This document shows, one piece after another, positions 7,500-12,500 of a stretch of DNA of 12,500 nt. Positions within the stretch are counted from its first letter, which is position 1. Each line of letters begins with the position of its first letter. The translations under genes and the position numbers were made by a program. The notes beneath the pieces are model-generated. The model saw only the letters and a list, made by a program, of their open reading frames with translations. It had not been told where the DNA came from and made no database searches. Source of the stretch: Cristatella mucedo (Eukaryota; Bryozoa; Phylactolaemata; Cristatellidae); contig WPIO01000022.1 of the NCBI GenBank assembly GCA_009760855.2, positions 52,501 through 65,000 of the forward strand, read 5' to 3'.

Positions 7500-7812
7500 C
7501 TGTGGCTGTGTCTGTGTCTGTGTCTGTGTCTGTGCCTGTGCCTGTGTCTGTGTCTGTGTCTGTGTCTGTGTCTGTGTCTGTGTCTGTGCCTGTGTCTGTG
7601 CCTGTGTCTGTGTCTGTGTCTGTGTGTCTGTGTCTGTGTCTGTGTGTCTGTGTCTGTGTCTGTGTCTGTGTCTGTGTCTGTGTCTGTGTCTGTGTCTTTG
7701 TCTGTGTCTGTGTCTGTGTGTCTGTGTCTGTGTCTGTCTCTGTGTCTGTGTCTGTGTCTGTGTGTCTGTGTCTGTGTCTGTGTATCTGTGTCTGTGTGCG
7801 TCTGTGCGTGTG
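7335..7812. repeat. Compound TG / (TGTGTC)n microsatellite block
   Basis: About 480 nt of alternating purine/pyrimidine repeat. The 5' part mixes TG, CGTG and TATG; 7458..7498 is pure (TG)n. From about 7499 to 7795 the unit becomes the hexamer CTGTGT, with occasional GCCTGT and TGTGTGTC variants. The composition favours Z-DNA. Six-frame reads give Cys-Val, Ser-Val or Thr-Asp/His-Arg repeats, which are not proteins. Confidence 0.95.
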
Positions 7813-8525
7813 ATACGAATCCGGCTGGCCAATAGTATGGCGTGATAAAACTGGGAAATAAACCATCTTGGAACTGTAGGTATATCCATAACAGGTTAGC
7901 TTTAGAGTTACTATTTACATGCGGGAATGTTTGTTGCTTGACACCAAATTGTTCACTATGGTCATACACATTAATTCACTCAGTATACCGGGAGTTGGCT
8001 TGAGTGTGTGATTAGATATTAAAGCCAAAGCCTTCGATCTCCTGCATTGAACGCCGTCGGAAGAGCATGTTCTGCGAGACAGCTCATTTGTAATGGTGCT
8101 GGACCTGTAATGCAGAGTTTGCAGGATCGTTCCCGGCTCGAGGTAAAACATTTTTTCTGCGTTCAAACCCGAGGCAAATGGCTTAGGGTCACTCTGTATT
8201 TTGATACTGTGACTCTTTGGCATGACCTGGCATTACGCGATTTTCTTCGAGGGCGGAACAGCGATCTTTTGCGGGCCAGACGTTCAAAGAGGGCTTGAAG
8301 GATCACTCGCCGACCGGACGTTCTCCTGCCCGGTATTTACGCGTGGGTCTAAGGGGGAGCCAAGGCCTTACCGCCCGCCCCCCCCCCGTACGCGCGCCAC
8401 CCCTGTGGGAGACTTGCGTTACTCCCGCTCTACTGCGATGCATGCAGACCGTCACCGCCGCGCGCAGATTCCTACGCGCGAGCGACTCCTCAATTAGCTG
8501 CGACTCCGAACTAGCAGGTCGCGGC
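7813..8525. other. No gene recognised
   Basis: 7813..8290 is mixed-composition unique sequence; 8290..8520 is CpG-rich with a C homopolymer near 8387. Open frames of about 100 residues on both strands show no domain or splice pattern that I could support. Confidence 0.5.
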
Positions 8526-8696
8526 GATGGTTTGACTCGGTCGTCAAGGCGCTCGCCTCGACCGAGGTCAGGCGGAATGTGTGGGAATACCGAGGTCGAC
8601 TGGGCTCGAGCCCCGCGGTATATGTGAAGCGCCTGAATAGACATTCAGTTCTCTTTGGGCGCTACACAAATGAATTTTATTTATTTATTTATTTTG
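8526..8696 (+). mobile_element. tRNA-derived SINE, forward copy (copy C, long form)
   Basis: The head is GATGGTTTGACTCGGTCG, followed by AAGGCGCTCGCC, two GAGGTC motifs (8564..8569 and 8592..8597, 22 nt apart), a B-box-like GGGCTCGAGCCC (8602..8613) and the 3' domain AGCGCCTGAATAGACATT. It ends GGGCGCTACACAAATGAATT with an (ATTT)n tail to 8696. It has the same long arrangement as copy A. The A box is diverged from TRGYNNARYGG, so Pol III activity is doubtful. Confidence 0.85.
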
Positions 8697-8756
8697 AAAC
8701 GCAGGCGAGCATCAATCGTTCCTGCGTCGTATTAACCGATGCCGTTGGTGAAGCTA

Positions 8757-8798
8757 AAATGGATCGCATTTAGCGCGCTCGCGCGGTCCATCCATTTT
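8757..8798. repeat. Short inverted repeat, 9-bp arms
   Basis: AAAATGGAT (8757..8765) and ATCCATTTT (8790..8798) are perfect inverted arms around a 24-nt CG-rich spacer. It may be chance or a small palindromic element. Confidence 0.4.
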
Positions 8799-8989
8799 CC
8801 GAAGCTCGCTCGCTTGCTCCACGCTCTTGGGCTGCACCGAACCTTTACATTCGCTTCTTGGCTTTCTTCGCCGAATAAAAGATCTTGTGCGCCGCCGCGT
8901 TTCCCGCCTTCTTTTCCATCACGTCGCATCCCACATCCGGTGCTACATGCTGTCTGTCGCTATGCCACGCCGCCGCTAGCGTTAGCGTT

Positions 8990-8991
<2 letters not shown>

Positions 8992-9060
<69 letters not shown>

Positions 9061-9083
9061 GCTCGCTCTCTCTCTCTCTCTCA
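8992..9083. repeat. (CT)n microsatellite
   Basis: Pure (CT)n covers 8992..9056 (about 32 units). A break (ACTCGCTCG) and another short CT run to 9083 follow. It lies close to the 3' end of the minus-strand LINE. Confidence 0.95.
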
Positions 9084-9164
9084 CCGGAGCTCCAGCTCAG
9101 CTCCTTTGCAGACTCATGCTGTTGAGTGTTCGTTCGCACGTTCGTCTATGTAGGTGTTACGCAG

Positions 9165-10185
9165 GAGAGTTTTGTATAGCGCATTCACAGCCTAAGCTAC
9201 TTTCGGTGCGCACTCGGTAGCCAACAGACTTCATCTCACGAAACAAAGAGAAAGTGGTAAGCATAGCAGAGTCAGGAGAGCAGTTGAGGTAGTGAGTAGC
9301 GTGTAAGTATCAGTTTAAGACCGCTGGATAGGATGAGCCATAGTCGGCAGCAGGAGAGTACCGGGCGTTGCATAAGAATTGTGGAAGCGAGTTTCACAGT
9401 CTAGGACCTGCAGAGAGCTGGTTTGGTCCAGCGGTTAAGGTGCTCGCCCCGACCAAGGTCTGGTTGAGGTCGTGGGCTAGAGCCCTGAGGCATAAGTGAA
9501 GCGCCTGAATAGAGATTAAGTTCTCTCTTTGGGCGCTATACAAATGAATTAATTATATTCTGTCGCCAACGGTCTTTAAGCGGAGGAATGGAACAGCTAA
9601 CGTATCGTCCATACGAGACCCCAGAGCACGAGGAGGCTGAAACTAGTGCAACAGTTAAGCTAGGTAAATAGGAGCCAAGCCGTGGTGGACCTTCTGGGTC
9701 AGCGTAAGAACTTTGCTCCGTATCCATTGATCAACCGGCAGCTATCCTAGCTCTTTTAGCAAAGGAGACGCTTAGTCAAACCTCTAGGACTTGAAAACTA
9801 GCCTTGCATCCATATTCATAGCCATTTGCAGTGGTCTAGTTGCTTTTTTTGGCAACCCAGCCAAAAAGGAATTGCAATAATCAAGCCGAGACAGAACTAA
9901 GGAGCTAGTTAGAATTTTTGCACCATGGAAGACAGCTCCTTATCTTATATATGGATTGGACGTGGTGGCTAGCTGTAGAGCAGTCTTCTGAATGAAGCTT
10001 TTAAAATTTAGGCAGCTGTCAAAAATGACACCTAAATTTCGAGCACGTGGTGATGGTCGAATAACAGCATCACCTATTAGAAGAGCAAAGCCTTTTAATC
10101 CAGCCATACGCTTAGGGTATCCTATAAGTAGCAGTTCGGTTTTATCGTCATTTAGTTTCAAGAGTTTTTCCGACATCCAGCATCT
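9165..10185 (-). mobile_element. Degenerate L2-like LINE, 3' half of ORF2 plus tail
   Basis: The minus strand encodes the C-terminal part of a non-LTR reverse transcriptase and downstream domain. Near 10120..10182 it reads WMSEKLLKLNDDKTELLLIG; next come NLGVIFDSCLNFKSFI, DYCNSFLAGLPKK (about 9846..9887), DARLVF and a KELG-LPVDQWI block. DDTLAVPFLRLKTVGDR ends near 9558. After the nested SINE (9417..9554) the frame resumes with AGPRL-NSLP (about 9382..9413), where the expected Trp codon is a TGA stop. The 3' end carries GCGCTATACAAA (9171..9182 on +). This block order is characteristic of Jockey/CR1/L2-type LINEs. Several stops and frame changes make it a pseudogene. It is 5'-truncated near 10185, as is usual for LINE copies. 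Confidence 0.85.
9417..9554 (+). mobile_element. tRNA-derived SINE nested in the LINE (copy D, short form)
   Basis: The head is GCTGGTTTGGTCCAGCGG. TGGTCCAGCGG (9424..9434) matches the Pol III A box TRGYNNARYGG exactly. The B-box position reads GGGCTAGAGCCC (9474..9485), one base from the GGGCTCGAGCCC of the other copies. The body is shorter: only 5 nt separate AAGGTC and GAGGTC, against 22 nt in copies A and C. The 3' domain ends GGGCGCTATACAAATGAATTAATT. Flanking LINE sequence continues in frame on both sides (to 9416 and from 9555), and no target-site duplication is visible. Confidence 0.88.
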
Positions 10186-10474
10186 ACTACTCGATACTCG
10201 AGAAAATCACCACGATAACCTCAAGTGCTCTGAGCGTAGAAAGTGCAGCCGAAATGGCGGACGTTCGGCTGCTTACTGGGCTGCAGCGGGGCTCTCACGC
10301 CTTGCGTACCTGGAGTTGTGGCAAGCGGCACGCGCACTCAGGCGCTGTGAAGCGCAGGCTAGCTGCAGGCACGCGCCCCACTTTCTAGACACCGCATCGA
10401 GGGGACAAAAAGCATTTGTGCCATCGCCGCAGCGAAAGCGCTTTTCGAAACCAGGACGCTGCGTCGGTGACCGA
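10186..10474. other. No gene recognised; small hairpin
   Basis: Unique, moderately GC-rich sequence upstream of the LINE truncation point. A perfect 9-bp inverted repeat (10245..10253 and 10264..10272) encloses ATGGCGGACG. Open frames on both strands lack recognisable domains. Confidence 0.45.
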
Positions 10475-10519
10475 GTCGTCGCCTGGTTGCGCCAGCAAAC
10501 GGCTGGTGCAACCGACGAC
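10475..10519. repeat. Quasi-perfect hairpin, 18-bp stem
   Basis: Left arm 10475..10496 pairs with right arm 10502..10519 around AAACG. Pairing is complete except for one mismatch (C versus T in the GTTGCRCCAGC part) and a 4-nt bulge (CCTG, 10482..10485) in the left arm. The shape resembles the two perfect hairpins at 5108 and 5383. Confidence 0.75.
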
Positions 10520-10798
10520 TGCGATTAGCGAAGCTGCCCTTCGGGAAGCCCCGGATACGTTCGTCCGACGGGCTGAAGCTCCACGCGCTGATGGGGCTGC
10601 CGTGGATTTAGAATGTGCAGGTGCGAGGTCGATTCTGCCGAACGCTACTGCCGACCTACTCAGATATCGCTGCTCGGGACCGAAAAGAGAAAGAAAAATG
10701 ACGCCGATTGCATCGGCCGCGGGAGATGCACTCACGACGGCGATGGGTTGGCTGTGCGAGAGGCAGGCGCTGCAGCGAGGCTCGTCCAGACGCAGCCA
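10520..10798. other. No gene recognised
   Basis: CpG-rich unique sequence with open frames on both strands (plus frame to 10943, minus frame to 10385). Neither frame has a supported ATG, splice context or domain, and the plus frame begins without an ATG. Confidence 0.45.
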
Positions 10799-10885
10799 CT
10801 CTAATGCGGAGCTCTCTAATGCGGAGCTCTCTAATGCGGAGCTCTCTAATGCAGAGCTCTCTAATGCGGTGCTCTCTAATGTGCT
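10799..10885. repeat. 15-nt tandem repeat, about 5.8 copies
   Basis: The unit CTCTAATGCGGAGCT repeats at 10799, 10814, 10829, 10844 and 10859, with a partial copy at 10874. The last units vary (GCAGAGCT, GCGGTGCT, GTGCT). Because 15 is divisible by three, it reads as the pentapeptide SNAEL on + and SALES on -. A partly inverted copy (GAGCTTAGGACGCATTAG, 10889..10906) follows directly. Confidence 0.92.
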
Positions 10886-10906
10886 CTGGAGCTTAGGACG
10901 CATTAG

Positions 10907-11269
10907 CCATGAAAAAAAAACGCGTCGTAGGATAGTAACTTGAGCGTGTCGCTTTGACTGTGCCCGGAATCTCGTTTTGCTTGGTCTTTAATTGTTCAGA
11001 GGCATGACTAAATGCGACTACAATCAGCTGGCAAAGATATGCGCCACATGCGTGGTCTTCTTAGGAAATGCAGTCCATAAATTTGGCTTTGCTCTACGGG
11101 TGCATATCTTGCTGCTGACCTCAAACGCCGGGTTTGCGGTAAATCGCTACCATTTAAATAAATCGCCACCACCTGGCCGCCGTTTGGTTGCAAGCTGCGT
11201 TTTGTGGATTTCATTGCTCCTGCCTCTTTAAATCTCGCTCTTTTTCTTACTTAAATAAAGGTGGCATTC
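10907..11269. other. No gene recognised
   Basis: Mixed-composition sequence with an A9 run near 10911 and an AATAAA near 11255. Open frames of 68-79 residues show no family features. Confidence 0.5.
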
Positions 11270-11325
11270 GAAACTCAGTTTTTATGTTATTTAAATAGAA
11301 ACTCAGTTTTTATATTATTTAAATA
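11270..11325. repeat. 28-nt tandem duplication
   Basis: A 28-nt unit starting GAAACTCAGTTTTTAT and ending TTATTTAAATA occurs twice (11270..11297 and 11298..11325) with one base difference, so the duplication is recent. Confidence 0.92.
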
Positions 11326-11810
11326 GATTGCTGATATTTATCTTTAACCGAGTTGAAGATGTTGGGATTTCCAGGCCGTTCTGCGGCGGTGATGACATTG
11401 GCGGTGGCAGCGGTGGCGGCAGCGGCAGCGACGGCGGTAGTAGTGATGACGGTAGCGTTGAGGTCGAGAAGTCTCTCCCTGTGCGGCCTCTTCTGAACTT
11501 TAATTTTGACTCCAGAAGAAGAATCTTGTGTACGTAGTACAATCTTGGTCTCTCCGAGATCTATGCCGATACAAATTTCATGCCGACAAACAAAGCTCAT
11601 TGGGCTATACTTTTCCGCGCTTTCAGGAGTAAATTCCTGAGCTCCAGGTAATATAAATAGCTACTACTGCAGAACGTCTACACCCTTAAGTGTGGGCTTT
11701 GATAGCAGTCTCTGGTGAAGCCCTGGGCAGTTTACCAGAGAAGGAGATAGACAGGCAGTTAGATAGACCTAGGCGTATAGAGTGAGATATGCGGCAGTGA
11801 AGAGAGAGGT
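11326..11810. other. No gene supported; GGC/GGT-rich patch
   Basis: 11381..11460 is rich in GGYGGCAGC-type triplets and reads Gly/Ser/Asp-rich on + and Ala/Thr or Pro/Ser-rich on -. A minus frame (11319..11600) and a plus frame (11328..11537) overlap here, with no domain that I can name. ATATAAATAG at 11651..11660 resembles a TATA box but has no supported gene after it. Confidence 0.4.
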
Positions 11811-11813
11811 TGA

Positions 11814-11818
<5 letters not shown>

Positions 11819-11853
<35 letters not shown>
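11819..11853. repeat. (AG)n microsatellite
   Basis: The tract is 35 nt of pure AG within a wider purine-rich stretch (about 11800..11870). Confidence 0.93.
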
Positions 11854-11857
<4 letters not shown>

Positions 11858-12020
11858 AGAGAGGTCAAAGGGTGGATATCAATGGCACTCATATAGGTCA
11901 ACCAGCAGGACTGCATTGCAACCGGCTTAAGCTATTAAAAATAGCAGTGCCATCACCGACGCCCCGAAGGCCGTCAGCTGAGTTCTTGCTTTCACTTTGA
12001 AGCGCCAATCATACCTCGGC

Positions 12021-12167
12021 TCAGGGGCGGAGCCAGGCGGCAGGGGGGGCAATTTCTCCCCCCCCCACACAAGGACCGAGGGAAGTATCCTGGAGCAAAT
12101 TTCCCCAGATGACAGGAGCACCCTGTTACACCTTGTCCCAATCTGAAAATCCTGGCTCCGCCCCTGA
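12021..12167. mobile_element. MITE-like element with 17-nt perfect terminal inverted repeats
   Basis: TCAGGGGCGGAGCCAGG (12021..12037) is the exact reverse complement of 12151..12167, giving a 147-nt element with no coding capacity. CAGGGGCGG-type ends are common in non-autonomous hAT-like elements of animals. The interior has a G7 run facing a C9-10 run (about 12042..12067), typical of such elements. The 8-bp target duplication expected of hAT is not visible in the flanks, so the superfamily is a guess. Confidence 0.65.
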
Positions 12168-12500
12168 CCCTGCCCCGCCCAAGTCTTGCCCATTCTTGCC
12201 TGCATGCCTGTCCTCATGTCAGACCGTCACTCAAGGCTCCGTGCACAGTTGTAGCGGAAGGATACCAAGGAGCGGAGGCGGATGGGGCCGGGCTGGACCA
12301 AGGCCAAGGGCGAAGTTTGATGGGCGTATTAGGTGGTGTGCCATTTAGAAACCCCCCTCCCCCCCCCCACTAGTAGCCCGTGCTTATTATAGCTGCCTCG
12401 AGTAAAGTCTCGATTTGGTTCTCCTTGGCATAACCTTTGGTATTGTCTTTAATTTCACATGAGATATTGCACAGGAAGACACGAAGGGCCATCCGGTTGG
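12168..12500. other. No gene recognised
   Basis: Mixed GC-rich then AT-richer sequence, with a C homopolymer run at about 12352..12369 (CCCCCCTCCCCCCCCCC). Nothing further can be supported before the window ends. Confidence 0.5.

Noticed and set aside
7330-7812. CRISPR-like or coding interpretation of the regular repeats
   Set aside because: There are no unique spacers between repeats; the block is a graded microsatellite in an animal genome.
7129-7969. Several 150-245-residue frames rich in TDTDT, HRHR, CVCV or SVSV
   Set aside because: Simple-repeat translations of the TG/TGTGTC block in every frame.
9424-9485. Functional tRNA gene (good A box, near B box)
   Set aside because: The body does not fold into a tRNA cloverleaf by eye, and the sequence continues into the SINE 3' domain shared by other copies.
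11319-11600. Minus frame containing CIGIDLGETKIVL, superficially like an Hsp70/actin-fold phosphate-binding strand
   Set aside because: The rest is low-complexity Ala/Thr with no further family motif, and an overlapping plus frame of similar quality exists. A short resemblance only.
11652-11660. TATAAATAG, a TATA-box-like string
   Set aside because: It is in an AT-richer region with no supported exon downstream. Such strings are expected by chance.

Overview
This is a nuclear genomic window from an animal, probably an invertebrate. The evidence is one spliced calmodulin-like EF-hand coding exon with a GT splice donor, an L2-like non-LTR retrotransposon remnant, several copies of a tRNA-derived SINE, a small terminal-inverted-repeat element, long simple repeats and CpG-rich islands. 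There are no operons, Shine-Dalgarno-type starts or compact gene packing. I cannot place the species more closely from sequence alone.

Only one protein-coding feature is well supported: the first coding exon of a myristoylation-competent EF-hand protein on the + strand (3062..3187). It is preceded by a CpG-rich 5' region with an NRF1-type motif framed by a 12-nt inverted repeat (2737..2793) and a GGC-rich 5' leader. It is followed by a consensus donor at 3188. No later EF-hand exon is visible, so if the call is right the remaining 9.3 kb is intron 1 or lies beyond the gene. Most long open frames here are by-products of high GC content or simple repeats and should not be read as proteins.

Layout: 1..590 holds a GA-rich start and a reverse-strand SINE. 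590..1440 is a CpG-rich region with no recognisable gene. 1463..1554 is a GA tract. 1870..1967 is a pure CTG/CAG tract of about 33 units. 2066..2245 is a reverse-strand retroelement 3' end. 2700..3187 is the EF-hand promoter and exon 1. 3188..4440 is GC-rich then AT-rich intron with large AT and CT tracts. 4440..6170 is a second CpG island with a strict NRF1 consensus, two perfect 18-19 bp hairpins and two pure CGG/CCG tracts. 6564..7330 has a second retroelement 3' end, a 52-64 nt tandem array and a degraded SINE. 7335..7812 is a TG/TGTGTC block. 8526..10185 has two younger SINEs, one nested inside the L2-like LINE remnant. 10475..10910 has a quasi-perfect hairpin and a 15-nt tandem array. 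11270..11325 is a 28-nt duplication. 12021..12167 is a MITE-like element.

The unifying theme of the repeats is a shared 3' end: the SINE copies, the L2-like LINE and the 2066..2245 element all finish in a GCGCYATACAAA-type tail. That fits a SINE mobilised by an L2-clade LINE through a common 3' recognition sequence. One SINE copy sits inside a copy of the probable partner LINE, whose reading frame continues cleanly on both sides.
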